9,988 bases of DNA from Deltaproteobacteria bacterium (GCA_011056825.1 DSBH01000237.1:1-9988); one strand, 5' to 3'. Positions 1 to 6,278 are shown, counted from the stretch's first letter. Numbers and translations: made by a program. Notes: generated by a model from the letters alone, not told the origin.

Positions 1-20
1 GAAGAGAAGGTGTCAGCCAA

Positions 21-485
21 TCATGAGTTGTTGCCTTGTAGTGTAATGAATCCCTGACTTGGAACATTGTCCCAGAAACGCGTCGCAACAATATAGTGCA
101 AGAGACGTTCAAGTTTATTCCTGACGACCGCGTGATAATCGTTTCCGTACGCGTATTTTGAAAGGACGGGCACCCCGGGATCAGACTGGGTCTTTGCCGG
201 GTAATAATTTAAAATAACGGAGATGACCGATCGGGCGCCCTCGACCAGCTTGGTCGGATCGGTTCGTTTCTCGGCATGGCGGGCCATATAACGCATGTCG
301 GCGTGATAATGATGGTCAAGCCAGTCCCGCAAATGAACGGCATCTTCAACCAGTTCCTCGGCACGGGCGATCCCGCAGTCGTCAAATCCAAGCCTGCGGG
401 CTTCCTTCTTTATCATGGCGGATTGTTCGCGAAGGCCTGAACTGTCAGCGTCACCCACCGTGGTATGTGATTCCGGTGTTTTCAT
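21..485 (-). pseudogene. queG: Truncated epoxyqueuosine reductase (QueG), N-terminal part only
   Basis: QueG reduces epoxyqueuosine to queuosine in tRNA, the last step of queuosine synthesis, using cobalamin and two [4Fe-4S] clusters. The 154-residue frame matches the N-terminal domain (DUF1730 type). Landmarks are the 'LGFDDCGIA' opening (about 32-40), the 'HADMRYMARH' block (61-70), 'LVEGARSVISV' (80-90) and 'KYAYGNDYHAVVRNKLERLLHYI' spread over 110-132, all equivalent to E. coli QueG. Full-length QueG is roughly 310-380 residues. Here the match ends at about residue 132 (base 90). The last 22 residues do not resemble the family, and the 'VDSAPVLE'-like block and ferredoxin domain are missing. 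The other two minus-strand frames before base 90 do not restore it either. The ATG at 485 has an AGGGA ribosome site five bases upstream; the internal Met24 has none. Probably an inactive remnant, cut by an insertion, rearrangement or assembly join. Confidence 0.8.
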
Positions 486-788
486 TTATTTCCCTGTCTC
501 CGCGCTGCGCGCAGTAACGTAACTACCACCGCTCCGGCCGCCCGACTTTCTTTACTCACTCAACCGGTGGATGGACGATGTCAAAAAAATAACCAGTAAT
601 AATAAGAAAAAATCCGCACGGGGGTCAAGTTCGCCCTGCTTCTCAAAATCCGTGTCATGTTTTACCTGGAGCGGTTACGAGCGACCGGCGGGGACGGCGC
701 AGAACACCGAACGGCTTCGCCAGAAACCGGCCATTCTGATCCCACCGGCACTGCCGACACCCGGCCATCCCGGCCCGTATCACACCCA

Positions 789-825
789 CCCGGTCATCCT
801 GAGCCCTGTCGAATGATAGACCGGG
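789..825. repeat. Short inverted-repeat element, 'tcatcctgagccctgtcga' type
   Basis: Perfect 7-base arms CCCGGTC (789-795) and GACCGGG (819-825) flank a 23-base centre containing TCATCCTGAGCCCTGTCGA. Phrases of this type ('TCATCCTGAGC..GTCGAA') are scattered in intergenic DNA of many deltaproteobacterial and other genomes and are often mistranslated as 'FDRAQDDR' on the opposite strand, as would happen here. Only one copy is visible in the window, so its repeat nature is recalled knowledge, not something shown here. Confidence 0.5.
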
Positions 826-1073
826 CAGGCAAGAACCGGACACTACCCCGAATCCTTTCCCCCGCAGAACGTTCCTCTTTCGAGGAGCAAACAATTCATC
901 GGCGGTTCGGTTTGTTTTGTCCATTCGGCAAACTCACACGTTTGATCCGTATGCGTTCCGGGCAACATATATCATGTCAAATCAACGAACCGTTGAACTG
1001 GTTATGCCGTGAACAGGCATCACGCATGACGGATTTGGGGGGTAATTGTTCGCGACACGTCACGAATAAAAAT

Positions 1074-1102
1074 TTGACTCGAAACATCCTCATCCCTAAA
1101 AT
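1074..1102 (+). promoter_or_regulatory. Sigma70-type promoter candidate for the methyltransferase/tenA pair
   Basis: TTGACT (1074-1079) and TAAAAT (1097-1102) are separated by 17 bases, each box matching the consensus at five of six positions. It points toward the gene starting at 1300 and would give a leader of about 190 bases. No operator or riboswitch could be recognised in that leader. In particular, no clear TPP riboswitch was seen, although a tenA gene lies downstream. Confidence 0.45.
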
Positions 1103-1299
1103 TATGCGTATCGCAAGCATGGTTGCAGAGCCGAATCGTTTGTGGCGACGGGAAATAGCGACTGCGCCGAACATTCCTGCCGGTACGTCTGAAGAATTCT
1201 GCTACCAAAATCAGGCCGTTCCGGTTATGGTAGCCGGGCACACGAACGGAGTCTCCGGCAACCGGAGCAATCCGATTTTTAATCGACAAGGAGCACTAG

Positions 1300-1986
1300 A
1301 TGAACGATCGACCCGTAATTTCACCGTTTGAATCAGAAGCCAGGGATTTCGATGACTGGTTTTTCCACAACCGGAACGTGTTTGAATCGGAGCTGAAGGC
1401 AACCGCACGTTTTGTAACTGATCCCGAGCGGACCCTGAGTGTGGGAGCCGGCAGCGGCATCTTTGACGAGCGCCTGGGAATTCAACACGGGGTCGAGCCC
1501 GCGGCGGGCATGGCCGAACTGGCCCGGCAACGTGGCATCAACGTAAAGATAGGAAACGCGGAAGACCTTCCTTACCCGGATGGCAGTTTCAGGGGTATTT
1601 TGCTGAACACGGTGCTCAGTTACGTGTCCGACCGGCCGCGCGCCGTGGCCGAGGCCGCCAGGGTCCTGGAGCCGGGCGGCCATATCATAGTGTCCTACAT
1701 CTGCCGGGAGGGTTCCTACGCGATGCTCTACGACCTGGCCGTGGCGAGAGGTAAACACGATCCCGAGGCAGCCCCTCCCGTGCCGTACCCCCTCAAGTTT
1801 ATGCAAGGCACCCACTGGTGTTCCACCGATGAGATTATTTCCCTGTTGAACGGCGCCGGGTTCAAAGACCTTGATTTTGTTCAGACCCTGACACGCCATC
1901 CCCGGTATTCCGTGCTTGAAGTGGAAGAACCGGTCCCCGGTTACGACAGGGGCGACTATGTTGTCGTGAGGGGGACAAGAAAATGA
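1300..1986 (+). CDS. Class I SAM-dependent methyltransferase (Methyltransf_11 / UbiE-like)
   Basis: A 228-residue soluble methyltransferase of the Rossmann type. Motif I is 'LSVGAGSGIF' (46-55), the acidic ribose-binding residue is in 'GVEPAAG' (Glu66), motif II lies at 'IGNAEDLPYPDGSF' (84-97), and motif III is 'ARVLEPGGHIIVSYI' (120-134). The N-terminal 'FDDWFFHNRNVFESEL' stretch is usual in this broad group. The substrate cannot be read from sequence; small molecules such as quinones or sterols are typical for relatives. The start is well supported: AAGGAG at 1288-1293 lies six bases before the ATG. Its TGA overlaps the ATG of the next gene (ATGA, 1983-1986), so the two are probably translationally coupled. 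No membrane segment or signal peptide is seen. Confidence 0.88.
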   Translation: MNDRPVISPFESEARDFDDWFFHNRNVFESELKATARFVTDPERTLSVGAGSGIFDERLGIQHGVEPAAGMAELARQRGINVKIGNAEDLPYPDGSFRGILLNTVLSYVSDRPRAVAEAARVLEPGGHIIVSYICREGSYAMLYDLAVARGKHDPEAAPPVPYPLKFMQGTHWCSTDEIISLLNGAGFKDLDFVQTLTRHPRYSVLEVEEPVPGYDRGDYVVVRGTRK

Positions 1987-2633
1987 ATCTCACCCGGGAA
2001 CTCCGTAGCGGGGCTGACGATATCTGGCGCAGTATGCTGAATCATCCCTTTCCCGCCGCCCTGTGCCGTGGAGACCTGCCTATTGAAAAATTCAAACGAT
2101 ACCTGCTCCAGGATTACGGGTACCTCCTGGGAGCCTTGCAGAATTTTTGCCTCCTTGCCTCGCGGACCGACAACGAGCACATACTGCTCGACCTGGTCGC
2201 CCTCATCGGCGAGGAAGCCGAGGGAGAAATATCCGATTACCAGCGCTTTATCGCGCAACTCGGCTTTACCCTTGACGACGCCCGGGCCGTAAAACCTTTT
2301 GCCACCAGGCGAAACTACCTGGATTTTCTGCTGACCGCCAGCGCCGAACGTCCCTTCGCCGAAGGCCTGACCGCAACCCTGCCCTGTTTCTGGAGTTACC
2401 TGGAGATTGCCGAGCACCACCGGAAAGAATTGACCGGGGCGGCAGACTCGCCGCTGCGTCAATGGATGGAAGTATACCTCAACGAGGAATATCATGCCCT
2501 TGTCGACAGATTGCGGAGCCTGGTCGAAACAGCGGCTGACGGACATCCTTTTGAACCGCTGCTCGAGGTCTTCCGCGAGGCCTCCCTCTGGGAACTGCAA
2601 TACTGGGACGAAGCGTGGGAAGAAACCCGATAA
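1983..2633 (+). CDS. tenA: TenA/THI-4 family protein (thiaminase II / aminopyrimidine aminohydrolase-like)
   Basis: An all-alpha TenA-family protein of 216 residues, close to the usual 215-235. TenA in Bacillus subtilis hydrolyses aminopyrimidine breakdown products of thiamine for salvage to HMP. Key residues of that enzyme appear at nearly the same positions: Asp44 in 'LLQDYGYL', Tyr47, Tyr112, the nucleophile Cys135 in 'TLPCFWSYLEIAEH', and Glu204 in the C-terminal 'ASLWELQYWDEAW' signature. This places it in the Cys-containing (TenA_C) group and suggests an active hydrolase. The start codon overlaps the stop of the upstream methyltransferase. No other thiamine gene or transporter is nearby, so salvage of thiamine fragments is likely but a different amine substrate is possible. 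The PqqC branch is structurally related but less similar. Confidence 0.87.
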   Translation: MNLTRELRSGADDIWRSMLNHPFPAALCRGDLPIEKFKRYLLQDYGYLLGALQNFCLLASRTDNEHILLDLVALIGEEAEGEISDYQRFIAQLGFTLDDARAVKPFATRRNYLDFLLTASAERPFAEGLTATLPCFWSYLEIAEHHRKELTGAADSPLRQWMEVYLNEEYHALVDRLRSLVETAADGHPFEPLLEVFREASLWELQYWDEAWEETR

Positions 2634-2683
2634 GGAAACAGTATGAGAGTTTTGAAAAATTCCCTTTGGCTTCAATGCCGTCA

Positions 2684-2728
2684 TGCCGGACCCGATCCGG
2701 CATCCAGTGTTTTTAAATATTTCTGGAT
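2684..2728. repeat. Dispersed palindromic intergenic element ('CCGGA-TCCGG / ATCCAG-CTGGAT' type)
   Basis: TGCCGGA (2684-2690) pairs perfectly with TCCGGCA (2696-2702) around a five-base loop. ATCCAG (2702-2707) then pairs with CTGGAT (2723-2728) across an A/T-rich spacer. 'GTCATGCCGGA..GATCCGGCATCCAG' followed by 'CTGGATTCCGGC' is a phrase I know as a widespread intergenic repeat in Deltaproteobacteria and other bacteria. It sits just after tenA. The first hairpin is followed eight bases later by five T residues (2710-2714), so it might also serve as a weak terminator for the methyltransferase/tenA transcript. Only one copy lies in the window. Confidence 0.6.
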
Positions 2729-2859
2729 TCCGGCCGCCGCCTGTTTTAATGCCCGAGGGGTGCTATAGTGCCCGTAATGGTGAATAGCGGGAAGGGGCAT
2801 TATTCAAAGGTCTCAGTATAATTACGGTGTGACAATCCCGCCTGCGGCTGATACTCCCG

Positions 2860-2888
2860 TTGACACATCGCCGTGCGATCCCTATGTT
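2860..2888 (+). promoter_or_regulatory. Sigma70-type promoter candidate for the alpha/beta hydrolase
   Basis: A perfect TTGACA (2860-2865), a 17-base spacer and TATGTT (2883-2888). The start of transcription would fall near 2895, leaving a leader of only about 14 bases that begins right at the ribosome site (AGGAGG, 2897-2902). A second possible -10 box, TATAAT at 2817-2822, has no matching -35 box. Confidence 0.45.
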
Positions 2889-2908
2889 CACCGATCAGGA
2901 GGAATGTC

Positions 2909-3601
2909 ATGAACAACAAACGCCTGACCATTCCCGTGACAGATACTGAATCCGTATCAGCCGTATTGACGCTCCCCTCGAAAAAAAGCGCCGTGAAGAA
3001 GACGGGAGTAATAACAGCCCACGGCGCGGGCAACGACATGAACAACCCCCTGATCGTCGCTTTTACCGACGGTATGGCGGTCAATGGGTATCCGGCCCTG
3101 CGCTTTAATTTTCCTTACCGGGAACAGGGAAGGCGGACGCCGGACGGCGGCAAAAAACTCGAGCATACCTGGGCGGCGGTATACCGGTATTTTACGGAAC
3201 ACCTTTCCCCTGATCTGGAACACGTGGCAGCCGCCGGCAAATCGATGGGGGGACGTGTGGCTTCCCAGATGGCGGCCCGGCATGAGCTGCCGGTCGACGG
3301 CATCATTTTCCTGGGATATCCGTTACACCCGGCGGGCGATCACTCACGGATCAAGGACGCGCATCTGTACCAGATCACGCTGCCCCTGTTGTTTTTCGCC
3401 GGCACGCGCGACAGGCTGTGCGATCCCGACATTCTGAAGACCGTACTCTCACGGCTTTCCGTACCGTGGGAACTGAACATGATCGAGGGAGGCGACCATT
3501 CTTTTCACATTCCCAAATCCGCGGGCCTGCATGAGGCGGACATTTTCGAAAGGATCGTCGCCATCTCGGCGGAATGGCTGAAAACGACGTTTGCTGCGTG
3601 A
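2909..3601 (+). CDS. Alpha/beta-hydrolase fold protein (COG3571 / TEX30-KANL3-like)
   Basis: A 230-residue cytosolic protein with a complete catalytic triad. Ser112 sits in the nucleophile elbow 'GKSMGG' (110-115), Asp168 in 'AGTRDRLC' and His197 in 'GGDHSF'. 'TAHGAGNDMNNP' (36-47) forms the oxyanion-hole loop and 'LRFNFPYREQGRR' (64-76) follows it. The GKSMGG elbow and AHGAG loop are typical of the small hydrolase group COG3571, related to animal TEX30 and KANL3 and to dienelactone hydrolases. The substrate is unknown; an ester or thioester is plausible. ATG 2909 is chosen because AGGAGG lies six bases upstream; an in-frame GTG at 2873 lacks such a site. The gene ends tail to tail with the next methyltransferase, with no gap and no terminator hairpin. 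Confidence 0.85.
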   Translation: MNNKRLTIPVTDTESVSAVLTLPSKKSAVKKTGVITAHGAGNDMNNPLIVAFTDGMAVNGYPALRFNFPYREQGRRTPDGGKKLEHTWAAVYRYFTEHLSPDLEHVAAAGKSMGGRVASQMAARHELPVDGIIFLGYPLHPAGDHSRIKDAHLYQITLPLLFFAGTRDRLCDPDILKTVLSRLSVPWELNMIEGGDHSFHIPKSAGLHEADIFERIVAISAEWLKTTFAA

Positions 3602-4186
3602 TCACGTATCGCGGCATGTCGGTTGGCGTCGATCCGGTCCCTGCTCGTAAAAATAAATAGGATCGTTGTACATGGTGGCGGAAGGACGGACCATCTTTAC
3701 CGGCGTCCAGCCCGGCAGAGGAAAATTGCAGGAGACAACGCGGCAGCCCGGCCGCAACTCTTCCCGGAGCTTCCCGGCAAGTTGCGGCATGACATCGGGG
3801 AAAAGGTAACAGAAAACGACGTCCGCTTTCCCCAGGTCCTCGCGCCAGAAGTTTCGCCAGCGAACGCTGACCTGCGGCCGTCCCAGGCTCAGAACCCAGG
3901 CGATCACAAACGGCAGCGGGTTGATCTCGTACCCCCGGCAGCGGGCACCGTACAGCCGTGCCGCCGCGCGGATCACCCGCCCGTCGCCGCACCCCAGGTC
4001 GACAAGATACTGCTCCTGCGTCATGGGAAGATGATCGAGGGCGGTCTTCACCCTGATCCGGGCCGAGGGATGAAACATGGCGCCCCGCGTGACGGGCGCG
4101 GCTATGACGACGGAGAAAGCGACGAGCAGGACGGCGCCGATTGTTACCGAAACAACTGAAAATATTATAATTATAAAAGTGTTCAC
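3602..4186 (-). CDS. Membrane-anchored class I methyltransferase, FAM173 (ATPSCKMT/ANTKMT)-like
   Basis: A 194-residue protein if started at GTG 4186. It opens with a long hydrophobic stretch (about residues 3-32, 'TFIIIIFSVVSVTIGAVLL...') that looks like one membrane anchor. The methyltransferase domain follows: motif I 'LVDLGCGDGRVIRAAA' (about 61-76) and 'GYEINPLPFVIAW' with the acidic SAM-binding Glu near 87. The tail 'VMPQLAGKLREELRPGCRVVSCNFPLPGW' spread over about 132-160 closely resembles the FAM173 tail ('MMPQLE.KL..EL..GARVV.CRFP.P.W', from memory). Human FAM173 members trimethylate lysines of ATP synthase subunit c and the ADP/ATP carrier, so a membrane protein lysine is a possible but unproven target. 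The frame stays open to a TTG at 4303 that overlaps the upstream stop, but those extra 39 residues lack family character. Neither start has a strong ribosome site. Last gene of a minus-strand operon. Confidence 0.75.
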   Translation of the reverse strand: MNTFIIIIFSVVSVTIGAVLLVAFSVVIAAPVTRGAMFHPSARIRVKTALDHLPMTQEQYLVDLGCGDGRVIRAAARLYGARCRGYEINPLPFVIAWVLSLGRPQVSVRWRNFWREDLGKADVVFCYLFPDVMPQLAGKLREELRPGCRVVSCNFPLPGWTPVKMVRPSATMYNDPIYFYEQGPDRRQPTCRDT

Positions 4187-4299
4187 TGGTTCCGGCCGCT
4201 GCCTTACCTGCTGTTCATGACACGTGCCGTGCGACTTTTCCGCTCGTAAAAAACAGGCCCGCCGACCGATGGTTCCGCCGGACGCAATTTCAGCACGGT

Positions 4300-4620
4300 T
4301 CAATGAGACGACGAAGACATCATGTCGAGAATTTTCCTGATCAGGATGTCCGGTATGTCATCCTCTTCCACGGGCCGCCTGTCGACCATCAATCCCTCCA
4401 CTGAGATAATCGGGCCGTCCCGTTCCGAATAGTCTTCCTCGAGACAGGCGTGCTCGCAACCGTTGATAAGCAACAGGAGATCAACCGCCCTGCTCCTGTC
4501 GGTGGTAATGTCGACAGCCGTCTGAAGTTTCGCGAGACCTTCCCGCAGATCTTTTACAACACGGGTTCTGTCTATCTGGGGATTGCATCCGCCGCAATAT
4601 CTGAGTCCGATTGTGTACAT
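4300..4620 (-). CDS. Small CGGC-motif protein of unknown function, possible metal or Fe-S binder
   Basis: A 106-residue protein. After 'MYTIGLRYCGGCNPQIDR' it has a helical segment, then a hydrophobic strand leading to 'LLLLINGCEHACLEE', then 'IISVEGLMVDRR' and an acidic 'EEDDIPDILIRKIL' end. The four cysteines form two pairs, C-x2-C near residues 9 and 12 and C-x3-C near 55 and 59. The layout recalls thioredoxin-like [2Fe-2S] ferredoxins, whose second pair is C-x3-C, but the first pair is closer than usual, so cluster binding is only a suggestion. Small 'RYCGGCNPxxDR' proteins recur in anaerobes without assigned function. The start at ATG 4620 lies four bases after the stop of the dehydratase gene; an alternative GTG at 4644 would overlap it by 20 bases. 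Same operon as the dehydratase. Confidence 0.75.
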   Translation of the reverse strand: MYTIGLRYCGGCNPQIDRTRVVKDLREGLAKLQTAVDITTDRSRAVDLLLLINGCEHACLEEDYSERDGPIISVEGLMVDRRPVEEDDIPDILIRKILDMMSSSSH

Positions 4621-4624
4621 GTAA

Positions 4625-6154
4625 TCAATATATCTCCGTCTCACGTCCCCGCAGTTTTTTCTTCACCTCGTTCCAGTGCGTCGTCTCATCTTTGCCGATG
4701 ATACGTTCAAAATAGTCGTCCCGGTTTATGCCGGCGACGGTTTTGGCAAGTTCCATCTTTTTCTCGATTCCGCTCCTGCGCGCGATCATGATCTTCTGCG
4801 CCGCGGGGGACCCGGCGCCGTGCATCGCCTCGGGAAGCCCCGCTCCCACGGACATGTTCTCGATCAACCGCAGCATCCTGATGATATCCAGGGGAGAAAA
4901 TCCCTGCTTGCCGGCGAAACACTCAAAAAGGGTTTCCCTGATTTCCGGATTTTCAAGGTCTTTCTCGGAAGGCAGCGTTATGATCTTGCCTCCGGCTATA
5001 TCCTGGGCAAGCCTCATCCATTCATACACCATCCTGGTGATATTCAGCTTCGTCACGTTGGCAAGGAGCGGATGTATGTTATAGGCGCCGGAGGGTGTCT
5101 TATGACCCTCGTAGGAACAGGCGAGCGTGCAGGACCAGCAGGTCTCCGCCATGGCGATCATATCGGTCAGTTTGTCCACGATGTGAGAAGATCTCTCCAC
5201 CCCGTGCGCTTCGGCTATCCAGTTGGAACCGCCGATTACCACGTCCGCGAGACCCACCTTGCACCCGCCGTAATTACTTCTGTGGTATCCGGCGAAGGTC
5301 TCCACCAGCTCAGTGGTGAAGTCGTACTCGCCCGCCATGAAGACCCGTTCCCAGGGAACGAAGACATCCTTGAAAACAATGACCGCCTCGCCGCCCACGA
5401 TTCCGTATTTCGGGTTCCCTCCGTCGAGTACGCCGTCGAGACGTCTTGTGTCGTTGGTCTGCCTGCTGAATATATAGGAAACCCCTTCGGTGTCTGCCGG
5501 AAGCGCGAAGGAAAGAGCGAAATCAGCGTCCTCTTCGCTCATGGTCCTGGTCGGCATGACAAGAATCTCATGACTGTTGACGGCGCCGGTAATGTGCGCC
5601 TTCATTCCTGAAACGATGATGCCGTCATCGAGCCGTTCCTTTATGTGAAGATAGGCATCGGGATGCTGCTGCATGGAAGGACGGCGGCTCCTGTCGCCCC
5701 GCGCGTCCGTCATGGCGCCGGAAGGCATCCAGTCGTTTTCCTGTACCTGCAGCAGGTAATCCCTGAATCTTTCGTGATAATCGGTCCCGTATTTCTGATC
5801 GATGTCGTAACTTGTCACATACACCGCGTTGAGGCCGTCAAGTCCCACGCATCGTTGAAAGCAGGTGCCGGTTTTCTGGCCGAGCAATCTCATCATGCGT
5901 ACTTTTTTTACCAGGTCATCGATACTGTGATGGATGTGAGTAAAGCGATTGATCCTTTCTCCCGTCACGTGAGAGACCGCCGTCATAATCTCCTGGTACT
6001 CCGGCTCATGGGCCAGCTCGTAGGTCATGGCCGCCGTATGAATATGGGGCTGGAACATCGGTTCATCGACGACGTTCTTGATCTTCCGGCCCAGAAAATA
6101 GACCTCCCGATTCAATCCCCTGAGGGACTCGATATATTCCTTTCCGTTCATCAT
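4625..6154 (-). CDS. abfD: 4-hydroxybutyryl-CoA dehydratase / vinylacetyl-CoA delta-isomerase family enzyme
   Basis: A 509-residue enzyme of the HpaB/4-hydroxybutyryl-CoA dehydratase group, which use FAD and, in the dehydratase, a [4Fe-4S] cluster to dehydrate 4-hydroxybutyryl-CoA to crotonyl-CoA by a ketyl-radical route. All four cluster ligands of the Clostridium aminobutyricum enzyme are present one residue off its numbering: Cys98 and Cys102 in 'TGTCFQRCVGLDGLNA', His291 and Cys298 in 'GYHRSNYGGCKVG'. Equivalents of Thr190, Glu257, Tyr296 and Lys300 are also present (Thr189, Glu256, Tyr295, Lys299), as is 'EAMHGAGSP' near the C-terminus. An active dehydratase or a close CoA relative is therefore likely. 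ATG 6154 is chosen because GGGGTGG lies just upstream and it fits the family length; the frame is open to 6217. First gene of a minus-strand operon with the CGGC protein. No CoA-transferase or 4-hydroxybutyrate dehydrogenase is visible. Confidence 0.92.
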   Translation of the reverse strand: MMNGKEYIESLRGLNREVYFLGRKIKNVVDEPMFQPHIHTAAMTYELAHEPEYQEIMTAVSHVTGERINRFTHIHHSIDDLVKKVRMMRLLGQKTGTCFQRCVGLDGLNAVYVTSYDIDQKYGTDYHERFRDYLLQVQENDWMPSGAMTDARGDRSRRPSMQQHPDAYLHIKERLDDGIIVSGMKAHITGAVNSHEILVMPTRTMSEEDADFALSFALPADTEGVSYIFSRQTNDTRRLDGVLDGGNPKYGIVGGEAVIVFKDVFVPWERVFMAGEYDFTTELVETFAGYHRSNYGGCKVGLADVVIGGSNWIAEAHGVERSSHIVDKLTDMIAMAETCWSCTLACSYEGHKTPSGAYNIHPLLANVTKLNITRMVYEWMRLAQDIAGGKIITLPSEKDLENPEIRETLFECFAGKQGFSPLDIIRMLRLIENMSVGAGLPEAMHGAGSPAAQKIMIARRSGIEKKMELAKTVAGINRDDYFERIIGKDETTHWNEVKKKLRGRETEIY

Positions 6155-6249
6155 GGCTTCCACCCCTTTCAAACGTGATGATGCAGTATTATCCCCCTGC
6201 CCGGCCTGTTCCGGCAAAGATCAGCCTGGCAGCACATGCGAAAAACATT

Positions 6250-6278
6250 TTTATAATACATTTTTTGTTCCGCCACAA
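6250..6278 (-). promoter_or_regulatory. Sigma70-type promoter candidate for the dehydratase operon
   Basis: Read on the minus strand: TTGTGG (6278-6273), a 17-base spacer and TATAAA (6255-6250). It lies in the most A/T-rich patch of the neighbourhood (about 6240-6270). The leader to ATG 6154 would be about 90 bases. A TATAAT also occurs on the plus strand at 6252-6257 but has no usable -35 box, so a rightward promoter for the HAD gene is less certain. Confidence 0.45.

Larger units (their letters stand above)
486..1299. other. Long intergenic region without a convincing gene
   Basis: About 810 bases between the divergent queG remnant and the methyltransferase gene. Open frames exist on both strands (for example 657-1331 plus and 655-924 minus), but their translations are Arg/Pro/Ser/Thr-rich, lack recognisable domains and have no good ribosome sites. 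The longest runs past the clear start of the next gene. The stretch contains one inverted-repeat element (789-825) and a promoter candidate (1074-1102). Bases about 570-610 are A/T-rich. It may be decayed coding DNA or an insertion scar tied to the damaged queG, but no gene remnant could be identified. Confidence 0.6.

Noticed and set aside
81..92. Group II intron 5' end at the queG break (GTTGCGACG on the minus strand)
   Set aside because: It resembles the GTGCGAC consensus only loosely and no intron-encoded protein or domain V is visible in the few bases left.
1103..1299. TPP riboswitch in the leader of the methyltransferase/tenA pair
   Set aside because: Looked for because of tenA, but the conserved CUGAGA and downstream ACCUGAUC-type blocks were not found.
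657..1331. 224-codon open frame on the plus strand
   Set aside because: No domain, composition typical of read-through in GC-rich DNA, no ribosome site, and it overlaps the well-supported start of the methyltransferase at 1300.
1956..2684. 242-codon minus-strand open frame opposite tenA
   Set aside because: The plus strand carries a TenA with catalytic residues in place; the antisense translation is Gly/Gln/Phe-rich and featureless.
4187..4303. N-terminal extension of the FAM173-like methyltransferase from a TTG at 4303
   Set aside because: The overlap with the upstream stop (ATTGA) makes it possible, but the extra 39 residues are basic/polar, precede the membrane anchor and have no ribosome site, so GTG 4186 was preferred. 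Not fully excluded.
4676..5611. 311-codon open frame antisense to the dehydratase gene
   Set aside because: It lies wholly opposite a strongly conserved coding sequence and its translation has no family features; it is a mirror of the real gene.
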